Position numbers and translations under genes: made by a program. Positions 1 through 7,493 of a stretch of 10,484 nucleotides of DNA are shown in pieces. Origin of the DNA: Acidobacteriota bacterium (lineage in GTDB: Bacteria > Acidobacteriota > Thermoanaerobaculia > Multivoradales > JAHEKO01); assembly GCA_006227875.1 (NCBI GenBank), contig SBFI01000074.1, forward strand, positions 1 to 10,484. Direction: 5' to 3'. Below the pieces are notes generated by a model that saw nothing but the letters and a program-made list of their open reading frames with translations, was not told the origin of the DNA and ran no database searches. Position 1 is the first letter of the stretch; each line of letters begins with the position of its first letter.

Positions 1-3000
1 GGCCCGAGCCCGACAAAGCGCTCGAGCAAGGAGCCGGTCTCGAGCCGCTCGAGGATGTCGTCGACCCGAGCCTGAGCCGATGCCAGACGATCGCCGCTGA
101 AACTTGCTTCGAGCTGCCGGCGGATGGTCTCCCGCCCCCGCGCGAGCTCCTCGGCCGGCTTGCCCTCGAGATTCCAGTCCTCGAACAGCTGGTGGACGGC
201 CGAACCGACGGCCATTGCGATGTCGCGGTCGCCGTCACCTACGGTCTTCTCCTCCTGCTCGTCTGCCAGCAACAGCTGCAAGCGGGCGGCCGCCTCCTCG
301 GAGGCTGCCTGGCTCAACGGGCGTGCCATGCGCGCCGTCGCTTCGGCGCGACGCTCGACGAGGGTCGAGGAAGCCGTCTTCACCTCCCGGGCCGTGGGAA
401 GCCACGCGGGACTGGCTTCCTGCTCGGTCGCCCGTTTCTCGGTCTGGAGATAACCGGGGAACTTCCAGCGTGTCTGGTGAGCGTCCACATAAGTCGAGCC
501 GTCTACAGATCGGTCGCGTAGCTCGCCGAGCGAGCCGGGGAGATCGGGCCGAGCAGCCAGCAGATCGACATAGGTCTTGGCGGCGAGGGGGGCGACGGTC
601 TTGGGAGTGTCCAGCCAGTTACCCACCAACACCAGCCGCTCTTTGGCCCGGGTCATGGCGACATAGAGAGTGCGGACCTGCTCGGCGGCGGCCACTCTCT
701 GTCGCTGCTCGAGGACCCGGAAGAATCCGGGTGTGGAGCTGCCAAAGAGCGTGTACTCCAAAGGCACGTCGCTCTGCCAGCGCTCGTCGACATCGACGGA
801 CTTGTGGTCGCCGCTGCCCGGCTTGCCGTGGAGCTCGACAAGGTAGACATGGGGGAACTCGAGACCCTTGGCCGAGTGGATGGTCACCACCTGCACCGCC
901 TCTTCGGCGGCCTCCTTGGGTAGGGCCTCCTCGGCCTCCACCGCCTCTTGGACGCTGCGTCGCAGGCTCCTCTGGATGGCCTGAAAGTCCCCACCACACT
1001 CCTCCAATGTGCTCTCCAGGCTGCGAAAGAACCGTTCGAGGTTGGCAAGACGATAGGGACCCAGGTAGCGGGCCGCCTCGGTGGCTTCGACGAGCAGCAG
1101 CTGACGCAGCCGCTCGATGAAGTGATCGGGTGGGTCCTCGGCAAAAGAGCGGCGCAGCCGCGCCAGATGTCTCATCGCCGCCTCGAGACTCACCTCCCAG
1201 CCCTCGATCCGCCCTAGACCGGGTATGCCGCTGGGCAGGTCGGCGGCCGCCTCGGCAATGACTTGGCGGATGGGCTCGAACTCGTCGGTGCTGGTGCCGG
1301 CCAGGGCGGTGGCGAGGTCGGGGAACTGTCGCGACCAGAGGGGGATCAGGGAGGCATCGGGGACCCCCACCACGGCTGAGCGCAGGAAGGTCAGCAGCGC
1401 CAGGTGATCGGTCGGGTTGAGAACGGCTCGCACCAGGGCGGCGGCTTCGATGATCTCGCGCTTGCGGTAGTACTGCTTGTCGCGACCGACCCGGAAAGGG
1501 ACCCCGGCGTCGCGCAGTGCCCCGAGATAGACGTCGAGGCGGCCCGTTCGCCGCAGGAGAATGCCGAATTCCTTCCACGGCACCTTTTTTTCGTCGTGGA
1601 GACGTCGGATATCAGCGGCGATCGCCTCGGCTTCGATGAGGGCCGCGGCGTCGCTGAGCGTGGCCGGACCACTCTTGACCCCGTCACCGGTGTCGGCTCG
1701 CCAGGAGACCCAATACTCGACCGGTGCCCAACCCTGGTCGGCAAAACCGGTTTTGTCCCGGGTCTCGGCCGAAGGCACCAGGGTCTCGAACCGCGGCTGG
1801 AGCCCCGGCTCGCGGATCATCACCGGCGGCATGACCCGGTCGACCTCGGCCAGCACCGACGGTGTCGAACGGAAGTTCTGCAGCAAAAGGAGACGTTGTC
1901 CATCCTCTTCCAGAGCCCGATCGAGGAAGCCTTCGTAGGCCTCCAGGTCGGCATTGCGCCACCCATAAATCGATTGCTTGGGGTCGCCGACCACAAAGAG
2001 TCCCGGTCGCTCCTCTTCCGGCCCCTCCAGAGCGAGCAGACGGACGATGTCGCATTGGATGCGATCGGTGTCCTGGAACTCGTCGACGAGCAGCTGGTCG
2101 ATACGTCGCCTTTCGCGGGCACGGACCAGGGGGTCGTTGGCCAACAGGTCACGGGCCTCGATCAGCAGGGATTGAAAGGTGGCGACACCTTTTGCCCGCA
2201 GTCGTCGATCGACTTCAACCAGCAGTGGCGCGAGCCCACGACGGGCATCGTCGAGATGATGGGGATCCATCTTCCGGAGATGGTTGAGCAGCCGCCGGAG
2301 GTCCGATGCGGCGGCGGACATCGCTGTCGCCCGCTCCGCGAGAGCTTGGCGCTCGGAATCCGTAAAGCCATCTTGCTGCCACTTTCTCAGCCGCTCGAGA
2401 AGCTTGCTCTCCCAACGACTCTCCAGCCATCGACAGATGTGGGCGAGATCGTCGACTGTCCGGCCGCTCTTCGACTCGATCAGCTCGACGGTTTCGTCAA
2501 CGGCCTCCAGGAGCTGGATCGCCCCGCCGACTCGCTTGGCTCCTGTCAGGCCGTCGACCCCCGCAAGCCTGACCTGCTCGAGCTTGCCCGTCAGATCGTC
2601 TATCAGATGATCGATTCGCCGCGGGCTCAGGGGATCGTCGTCGAGCGCCTTTGGTGGGACGCCGAGCGTGGAGAGAGCCGTCAAGCCCTCGACCACCTCC
2701 TGTGGTCCCTGCCCCCGCGCCGCCAGGCGGGCCAGCGGATGCTTCATGCCTGCCGCATAGGCCTGTTTCACCGCCTCCTCGACCACCTCGCGAGAGACCG
2801 CCTCGGTCTGGCCGGCGTCGGCATCGACTTTGAGCTCGGGGTGAAGCCCGGCCTCCATCGGGTGGGTGACCAGCAGGCTCCAGCAGTAGGAGTGGATGGT
2901 GCGCACCGTCAGCCGATCGAGGGCGCCGAGAAGGGCACGGGCCCGGGTTGAGCGCTCTGCGGGCTCGTTTGGGCCGGGCAGGACAGACGGCTCGAAACCG

Positions 3001-3356
3001 GCGATCTTGTCCTCCTTCCCGGAGGCCACCTGGGAGAGACCCTGGGCGGTCCGCTCGGCCATCTCGGCAGCGGCCGCCTCGGTGAAGGTGATGGCGACGA
3101 GACCTTCGAGCACCCGGGCCGCGATCCAGTCCTCTTTGTTCTCGATTCCCTTGCGCAGCTCCACATCCTTCTCGAGCTCCTCTGCCATGGCTGCCCACCC
3201 CGCACCCAGACACCAGGCCAGAATTCGGGCCACCAGTGCAGTGGTCTTGCCGGTGCCGGCACCGGCCTCGAGCACCAGTGGTCGCCGGAACTCGATCTGC
3301 GCCTGCCGCCGGGCCTCCTCGTCCTGCGCCAGCAGGGTGGCTTCATCTCGGTTCAC
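1..3356 (-). CDS. addA: AddA-type ATP-dependent helicase/nuclease subunit (UvrD-family helicase plus RecB-like nuclease), 3' end cut by window edge
   Basis: This is the motor subunit of an AddAB-type complex. It unwinds double-strand break ends with ATP and helps degrade them to recombinogenic 3' tails for RecA. The frame is open for 1118 codons to the left edge. SF1A motifs appear in order: Walker A GAGTGKT at residues 32-38, Ia ITFTEAAAAEMAER at 89-102, TIHSYC at 153-158, Walker B DEFQDTD at 425-431, GDPKQSIY at 457-464, IHSAKGLEF at 826-834, and motif VI with TRAKERL around R903. Near the end GSAVHQLFE (H1055) opens a RecB-like PD-(D/E)XK domain; the catalytic D...DxK part lies outside the window, so nuclease activity cannot be judged. 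I chose the GTG start at 3356 because AAGGAAGG sits 9 bases upstream and it overlaps the addB stop as GTGA. An ATG ten bases downstream (3346) is in another register relative to that site (19 bases) and less likely. RecB or another UvrD-like nuclease is the alternative, but the AddB partner argues for AddA. Confidence 0.93.
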   Translation of the reverse strand, partial: MNRDEATLLAQDEEARRQAQIEFRRPLVLEAGAGTGKTTALVARILAWCLGAGWAAMAEELEKDVELRKGIENKEDWIAARVLEGLVAITFTEAAAAEMAERTAQGLSQVASGKEDKIAGFEPSVLPGPNEPAERSTRARALLGALDRLTVRTIHSYCWSLLVTHPMEAGLHPELKVDADAGQTEAVSREVVEEAVKQAYAAGMKHPLARLAARGQGPQEVVEGLTALSTLGVPPKALDDDPLSPRRIDHLIDDLTGKLEQVRLAGVDGLTGAKRVGGAIQLLEAVDETVELIESKSGRTVDDLAHICRWLESRWESKLLERLRKWQQDGFTDSERQALAERATAMSAAASDLRRLLNHLRKMDPHHLDDARRGLAPLLVEVDRRLRAKGVATFQSLLIEARDLLANDPLVRARERRRIDQLLVDEFQDTDRIQCDIVRLLALEGPEEERPGLFVVGDPKQSIYGWRNADLEAYEGFLDRALEEDGQRLLLLQNFRSTPSVLAEVDRVMPPVMIREPGLQPRFETLVPSAETRDKTGFADQGWAPVEYWVSWRADTGDGVKSGPATLSDAAALIEAEAIAADIRRLHDEKKVPWKEFGILLRRTGRLDVYLGALRDAGVPFRVGRDKQYYRKREIIEAAALVRAVLNPTDHLALLTFLRSAVVGVPDASLIPLWSRQFPDLATALAGTSTDEFEPIRQVIAEAAADLPSGIPGLGRIEGWEVSLEAAMRHLARLRRSFAEDPPDHFIERLRQLLLVEATEAARYLGPYRLANLERFFRSLESTLEECGGDFQAIQRSLRRSVQEAVEAEEALPKEAAEEAVQVVTIHSAKGLEFPHVYLVELHGKPGSGDHKSVDVDERWQSDVPLEYTLFGSSTPGFFRVLEQRQRVAAAEQVRTLYVAMTRAKERLVLVGNWLDTPKTVAPLAAKTYVDLLAARPDLPGSLGELRDRSVDGSTYVDAHQTRWKFPGYLQTEKRATEQEASPAWLPTAREVKTASSTLVERRAEATARMARPLSQAASEEAAARLQLLLADEQEEKTVGDGDRDIAMAVGSAVHQLFEDWNLEGKPAEELARGRETIRRQLEASFSGDRLASAQARVDDILERLETGSLLERFVGLG

Positions 3357-6300
3357 GAGCGGCCACCTTCCTTGGCGGGCAGGTACCAGAGATCGAGCAG
3401 TGCCGTCAGCGCCTTCCCGAAGCCCTTCGACTTGGGTGTTTCATCGGCATGGGTACCGGCCCAGAGGGAAAGACGACCCCTGGCGCCCGAATCACCGCGC
3501 AGACAGGCCTCGGCAAACTGGCAAAACCCACAGGCTGTTGGCTCGTCCTCTTTGTCGGGGCGCTGTAGACGGGGAAAGAAGGCCCCTTGATCCCAGGCGG
3601 CGACCGCAGTGCGTGCGGTCTGTTCGAAGGTCTCGATCACCTTTCGATTGTCGGCACCGACGGCAAGCACGCGTCTTTCGTCCGGGTGTTCGAAGTCCGG
3701 ATCGAGAAAGAGAAACCGCCCCTTGCCTTCACCGGAGCTGGTCGCCAGAGCATAGAGAGGAGCCTGGAGAAGAGAACCCTCTCGCAGTGCGTCGACGAAG
3801 TGTCCCTCGCGCGTAGCCTCCTTTTTGCTGGCCAGGTACTTCTTGTTGCTTACCCGTCCCGTCTTGTAGTCGGTGACGACGATCTGCTCGCCGTCGAGGT
3901 CGACCCGATCGGCGCGGAAGGAGATGGGGCGGGGGCGTCCTTCGGTGTCAGTGAGCTCGTAGCGACCCTCGATCTCGGCCGCCAGGGTACGAACCCCACT
4001 TTCACCCGACTCCGACTCCAGGCGTCGCAGTACCTCGAGGTGCGGGATGGCGATCTCGGCGAGGATCTCGGCATACCCCGGCAGACCGATCCCCTCTTTG
4101 CGCACCAGTCGCACCGCCTCCTCGTCGACCAACCGTTTTAGCATCTTCTCGTCGGGCCAGCTCACCTTCTCGGCCGCCTGCCGGTCGAGCTGCTCGAGCG
4201 AGCTTGGTGACGACGGGAATTGCCACTGGACGATCCGCTCCGCGACCTTGTGCACGAGGCTGCCGATATAGCGAGGATCGATGGCCGGCAGCGCTGCGAG
4301 AGGGTCGGGTAGCGGCTCCAGACGGAGCAGCCGTGCCAGAAACGCCTGCCATGGGCAGCTCGCCATCTTCTCCAGCGTGGTGATGTAGAGCTCCCCGGCG
4401 CGACGCGGGTCGCGGGTCGCCTGCGGTGGTCCCACGAAGCCGAAATAGGGGCCGAGGGAGTGGTAGATCTGCTCACCCTCTTTGCGACCCCGCTGCGGAT
4501 CGAGCTCTGCCAGGATGCGAAGACGAGCTGCGGCCAGCGTCTCGGGGGAAGTGTCCTCGGTGGCTTCGCCCCACATCGTCTCGGCCTCGGCCAGAGCCAT
4601 GGGCATCACCGGTGCCAGCTCCCGACGCGAGCCGTGGAGGGCCACCAACACCGCGTTCTCGAAGGCGGGTCGAAGATTCAGGGATCCGGCTGGCGCCTCT
4701 TCGATGTCGGGAGCCGAGAAGAGGTGTCGGAGGCGAGGCGGCTCGGACCATCGATCGAGATGCTGCCCCCGTTGTGACCAGCGAAGCCGCTCCACCAGCG
4801 GCGACGGGGTGCGCACCTTGTTGTCGTTGTCGGTCTCCTGCCAGGAGAGGGTGACGCGAGGTGCGGCGGCCAGTAGTTGGGCGAAGAGAAACCGCTCCTC
4901 GTCGTAGCCGCTCCTTTTGACGGGTAGGTCGGGGAGCACGCCATACCCCTCGCGGCCCAGGAGCCGACGCAGCGAATCGGGAAAGACTGGATCTTCGCGC
5001 ACGGTACGGGGAAAGTCGCCCCGGTTGAGACCGAGAAGGAAGAGGTGCTCGAAGGTGCGACTTCGTGCTTGAGTGACATCCATCACCTGCACGCCACCCC
5101 CTTGGCCGCCGAGCTCGGTCCGCCCGACCTCTCCAAGCGACTCTTCGAGCAGCAGGGCGTGCTCATCACCGTCGAGCTGAAGATCCGGCGGCAGATCGCC
5201 AAGCTGTCTCTCCAACCGGTACAGGACCCTGAGTGTCAGGTCGTCGGTCGGTGACCAGCCCAGCCCGTCGATGAGCAGAGCCCGCAGGCGGTCGGTGTGG
5301 TCCGAGACGGAGGCAGTAGCGGCTCCGCCCTCGAGTCGCTCGGCCACCAAGCTCGCCGACTCGATGGCAGTTTGCAGGGCCGCGGTGGGAATGCTCCGAC
5401 GTTGGGCGCGCACCGCCGGTGGATCTTCGTCTTGGCCCTCTTCCTCGACAAAGCCCTGCCGCACGGGCAGTTGAAACCGCTCGCTGTCCGGGAGCCGGTC
5501 GAGTTCGAAGTCGCGGACCTCCTCGAGCCGCGCCAGGCCCAGAGCAAAAAGGGCCAGTCGGATGTCGAAGCCGGAGACTCCACCGATGTCGCTGACCCGG
5601 GTGTCGAGCCAGCGCTCGAGCGGCGCACGGCCCGCGAGTAGCACGAGATCCAGCAGTGCTCGTATGCGGCGACCATCGGCGCTATGGGGCCCGTGGACAG
5701 CCACACCGGAGAAGGGGACACCAAGGCGGGAGAAGTGGATGCGCAATGAAGAGATGTACGGATCCAGACCGCGTGAGACCACGCCGATGGTCTCCGGTGG
5801 GACCCCCTGGTCGATGAGATGACGGATCTGTCGCGCCACCTCCCGCACTTCGGCTTCGCCGCCCAGCGCCCTTCTCATCTCGACGGTGGCCGGCTCCGCC
5901 GGCTCGACCGGCGTCTCGTCCCCCCGGGCGGTGATCTGGATCCGCTCCTCGAAGCGGCGGCCAAAGACGACACCCGGATCGGGCTGCTCCGGGGCCGTCG
6001 GATCCGGCGGTCGGTCGAGGTAGATCCGACCCGAGTAGCGCTCGAGCAGGGCAACGATGAAGTCGGTGGCCAGACCGGTGGCATCGGCAAAACCGTAGAC
6101 CAGAAGAGCTCCCGGGGTCGGACCCGGTGCTGCCGGATCTTTGAGCAGGTCTGTTGCCGTAGACAACAGGGTGGAGCGGCGGCCCAGACCGTGGTCCGTC
6201 ATGCTCTCGGCGGTGCGGGCCGCCACCCGCACCAGGCTCTTGACCCGGTCCACCTCCACCGGCGAAGCAGACTCTGTTCCCTCGGTCTCCAGGGCATCCA

Positions 6301-6727
6301 GCAGGGCCTCCTCATGGGCCGGCTCGAGCCCCGCGTCGAGGAGATCACGGACACTCCCCAGAATGGCGCCATAGCCGTCGACAAGGCCGTCGAGGCTGCG
6401 CCGCAGTGGGGCCTCACGGCGTGCAAATCGACGGGCGAAGAGCGAAAAGGAATCTATCCCGGTGGGGACGGCACCGCCGGCCCGCTGCACCAGATCACGG
6501 GCGAGCCCGTGGAGGGTCATGCAGGTGAGACCGGCGATGGCCCTGCCGTGTCTCACGGCCAGCCTGGTCAAGAGATGTTCTCGGAGGCTGTTGGAGGGGA
6601 CAACGATAAGGACCGGTTGGGAGAGGGCCTCCTCTCCGAGTTGATCCAACAGCTGGTCCACATCGGCCATCAGGGACCGCTCGCTCTGCCGTGGGCCCGC
6701 GGTATAGCAGATGGTTGCTCTGTCCAC
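3353..6727 (-). CDS. addB: AddB-type helicase-nuclease subunit with PD-(D/E)XK nuclease and Fe-S cysteines, inactive-looking P-loop
   Basis: This is the second subunit of the AddAB end-resection complex, about 1124 aa, close to usual AddB size. The N-terminal half has a helicase-like fold: strand plus loop ICYTAGPRQSERS near residues 6-18, VLIVVPSNSLREHLL, and further on GLNRGDFP around 566-573, typical of the AddB/RecC-like superfamily. The loop aligns with GxxxxGK[ST] but has E16 and R17 where Gly and Lys are needed, so ATP binding is probably lost. The C-terminal nuclease is complete: GSLVHKVAE (H826), ADRVD (D940), TDYKTG (D953, K955) and QAPLYA. The 13-residue D-to-D spacing matches RecB-type nucleases. 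C791 with C1066, C1069 and C1075 (CxxCxxxxxC) forms the iron-staple signature known from AddB. The GTG start at 6727 has GGAG 11 bases upstream and retains the P-loop strand. Longer in-frame starts (GTG 6826, ATG 6820) would run into the divergent gene, so I prefer the shorter form. Function is confident, exact start moderate. Confidence 0.9.
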   Translation of the reverse strand: MDRATICYTAGPRQSERSLMADVDQLLDQLGEEALSQPVLIVVPSNSLREHLLTRLAVRHGRAIAGLTCMTLHGLARDLVQRAGGAVPTGIDSFSLFARRFARREAPLRRSLDGLVDGYGAILGSVRDLLDAGLEPAHEEALLDALETEGTESASPVEVDRVKSLVRVAARTAESMTDHGLGRRSTLLSTATDLLKDPAAPGPTPGALLVYGFADATGLATDFIVALLERYSGRIYLDRPPDPTAPEQPDPGVVFGRRFEERIQITARGDETPVEPAEPATVEMRRALGGEAEVREVARQIRHLIDQGVPPETIGVVSRGLDPYISSLRIHFSRLGVPFSGVAVHGPHSADGRRIRALLDLVLLAGRAPLERWLDTRVSDIGGVSGFDIRLALFALGLARLEEVRDFELDRLPDSERFQLPVRQGFVEEEGQDEDPPAVRAQRRSIPTAALQTAIESASLVAERLEGGAATASVSDHTDRLRALLIDGLGWSPTDDLTLRVLYRLERQLGDLPPDLQLDGDEHALLLEESLGEVGRTELGGQGGGVQVMDVTQARSRTFEHLFLLGLNRGDFPRTVREDPVFPDSLRRLLGREGYGVLPDLPVKRSGYDEERFLFAQLLAAAPRVTLSWQETDNDNKVRTPSPLVERLRWSQRGQHLDRWSEPPRLRHLFSAPDIEEAPAGSLNLRPAFENAVLVALHGSRRELAPVMPMALAEAETMWGEATEDTSPETLAAARLRILAELDPQRGRKEGEQIYHSLGPYFGFVGPPQATRDPRRAGELYITTLEKMASCPWQAFLARLLRLEPLPDPLAALPAIDPRYIGSLVHKVAERIVQWQFPSSPSSLEQLDRQAAEKVSWPDEKMLKRLVDEEAVRLVRKEGIGLPGYAEILAEIAIPHLEVLRRLESESGESGVRTLAAEIEGRYELTDTEGRPRPISFRADRVDLDGEQIVVTDYKTGRVSNKKYLASKKEATREGHFVDALREGSLLQAPLYALATSSGEGKGRFLFLDPDFEHPDERRVLAVGADNRKVIETFEQTARTAVAAWDQGAFFPRLQRPDKEDEPTACGFCQFAEACLRGDSGARGRLSLWAGTHADETPKSKGFGKALTALLDLWYLPAKEGGRS

Positions 6728-6794
6728 GCTTTGGAAATCTCCGCCGTCTATGCAAGCATCAGTGGCTGTCAGATCTTGACACACGGAGGAGGCG
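6728..6794. promoter_or_regulatory. Divergent intergenic region, presumed promoters for addBA and for the membrane-protein/export unit
   Basis: These 67 bases separate two divergent starts, so promoters for at least one unit should lie here or in the adjoining gene ends. It is more AT-rich than the coding DNA around it. On the minus strand CTGACA (6774-6769 area) followed by a CATAGA-like hexamer is a weak sigma-70 resemblance with a short spacer. On the plus strand TTGGAA at 6731-6736 with AAGCAT 17 bases later is equally weak. A perfect TTGACA at 6776-6781 is too close to the plus-strand start to serve it. No clear inverted repeat or known operator is visible. The assignment rests on gene arrangement, not on a convincing promoter match. 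Confidence 0.35.
6785..6792 (+). promoter_or_regulatory. Strong Shine-Dalgarno site for the membrane-protein gene
   Basis: GGAGGAGG lies directly before the ATG at 6795, with the first GGAGG ending 5 bases upstream. It fixes the start at 6795 rather than at the in-frame Met codon eight residues later, and it argues against extending the divergent addB gene across this site. Confidence 0.7.
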
Positions 6795-7454
6795 ATGCGG
6801 ATCACCGAGCCCACCACCATGGTCACCGATTACATCCTGGCCGGGATGGGGATCTTCTTTGGCAGAAAGCTCTTTCTGCGTGGTCAGGAGATCAACCAGC
6901 GGGCGATCCGTCTCTGGGCGGCTGCCTTTATCGCCATGGCGGTGGGGGCGCTGGCCGGGGGGACATCGCATGGCTTCGCCAACTATCTCGGCGATCTGGG
7001 TCAGACCATCACCTGGAAGCTCACCGTCTACGCCATCGGCGTGGCGAGTGTGTGTCTTGCATCTGCGACGATCCATGCCCACTTCACCGGTCTCCCACGC
7101 CGGGTACTCCTGATCGTAGTGGTGCTCAAGTTCTTGGTCTACGCCTTCTGGATGCTCAATCACGACGATTTCGACTACGTCATCAGAGACTACGCACCGA
7201 CCATGCTCTTTGTCTTTCTGCTCGAGTGCTGGGGCCTGATCACCCGCCGAAGCAGGAGCGCACCGTGGATTATCGCCGGCATCGCCATCTCGTTTGTCGG
7301 CGCGGCGATTCAGCAGAACGAGATCGCCCTCCACCAGCACTTCAACCACAACGACCTCTACCACGTCATTCAGATGGTCGGGCTCTACCTGCTCTATCGT
7401 GGAGGTCTGTTGCTCCGGGACAAGGATGGTCCGCTGGAGCCGCGGAGCGCTTGA
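6795..7454 (+). CDS. Small seven-helix membrane protein of unassigned function (resembles DUF6962-type proteins)
   Basis: A 219-aa integral membrane protein with no cleavable signal peptide. Hydrophobic segments at about residues 11-25, 38-56, 71-95, 102-120, 133-149, 157-173 and 187-203 suggest seven helices. The most distinctive parts are GGTSHG (S58, H59) at the end of the second helix, a charged loop NHDDFDYVIRDYAP (122-135), and HQHFNHNDLYHVIQ (180-193) leading into the last helix, with H180, H182, H185, D187 and H190. From memory the C-terminal NHNDLYHVIQ...LYLLYRGG block is typical of a family of bacterial hypothetical membrane proteins now called DUF6962; I cannot confirm the family by search. 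The pattern of Ser/His in helix 2 and paired His in helix 7 recalls the CREST superfamily (alkaline ceramidase, PAQR), which are metal-dependent membrane hydrolases, but this is inference. It ends 39 bases before the export cassette and may be cotranscribed with it. GC and style match its neighbours. Confidence 0.85.
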   Translation: MRITEPTTMVTDYILAGMGIFFGRKLFLRGQEINQRAIRLWAAAFIAMAVGALAGGTSHGFANYLGDLGQTITWKLTVYAIGVASVCLASATIHAHFTGLPRRVLLIVVVLKFLVYAFWMLNHDDFDYVIRDYAPTMLFVFLLECWGLITRRSRSAPWIIAGIAISFVGAAIQQNEIALHQHFNHNDLYHVIQMVGLYLLYRGGLLLRDKDGPLEPRSA

Positions 7455-7493
7455 CCGGGTGATGTCGGCGCTGGTAGGAATAGATCCCCCATT

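Noticed and set aside
619..1578. A 319-codon minus-strand frame and similar Arg/Pro/Ser-rich frames inside addA
   Set aside because: They are in other registers than the true addA frame, which carries all helicase motifs without a break; these products have the composition of out-of-frame translations.
1404..2951. A 515-codon plus-strand open frame opposite addA
   Set aside because: It lies entirely antisense to codons carrying conserved helicase motifs (Walker B, GDPKQSIY), has no recognisable domain, and long antisense frames are expected in GC-rich genes.
1..6727. The possibility that the two large genes form a phage-defence or a novel nuclease-helicase system
   Set aside because: Motif order, sizes, gene order, Fe-S cysteines and paired RecB-like nuclease domains all fit the known AddAB repair complex, and no defence-island or mobile-element markers are nearby.
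6776..6781. A perfect TTGACA hexamer on the plus strand
   Set aside because: It ends only 13 bases before the gene start, so a matching -10 box would fall inside the gene, and none is seen at the right spacing.
5819..7462. A 547-codon plus-strand open frame across the 5' part of addB and the membrane-protein gene
   Set aside because: It is antisense to addB and out of frame with the membrane protein, which has a strong ribosome site and real helices. Its product is low-complexity and rich in Arg, Gly and His.
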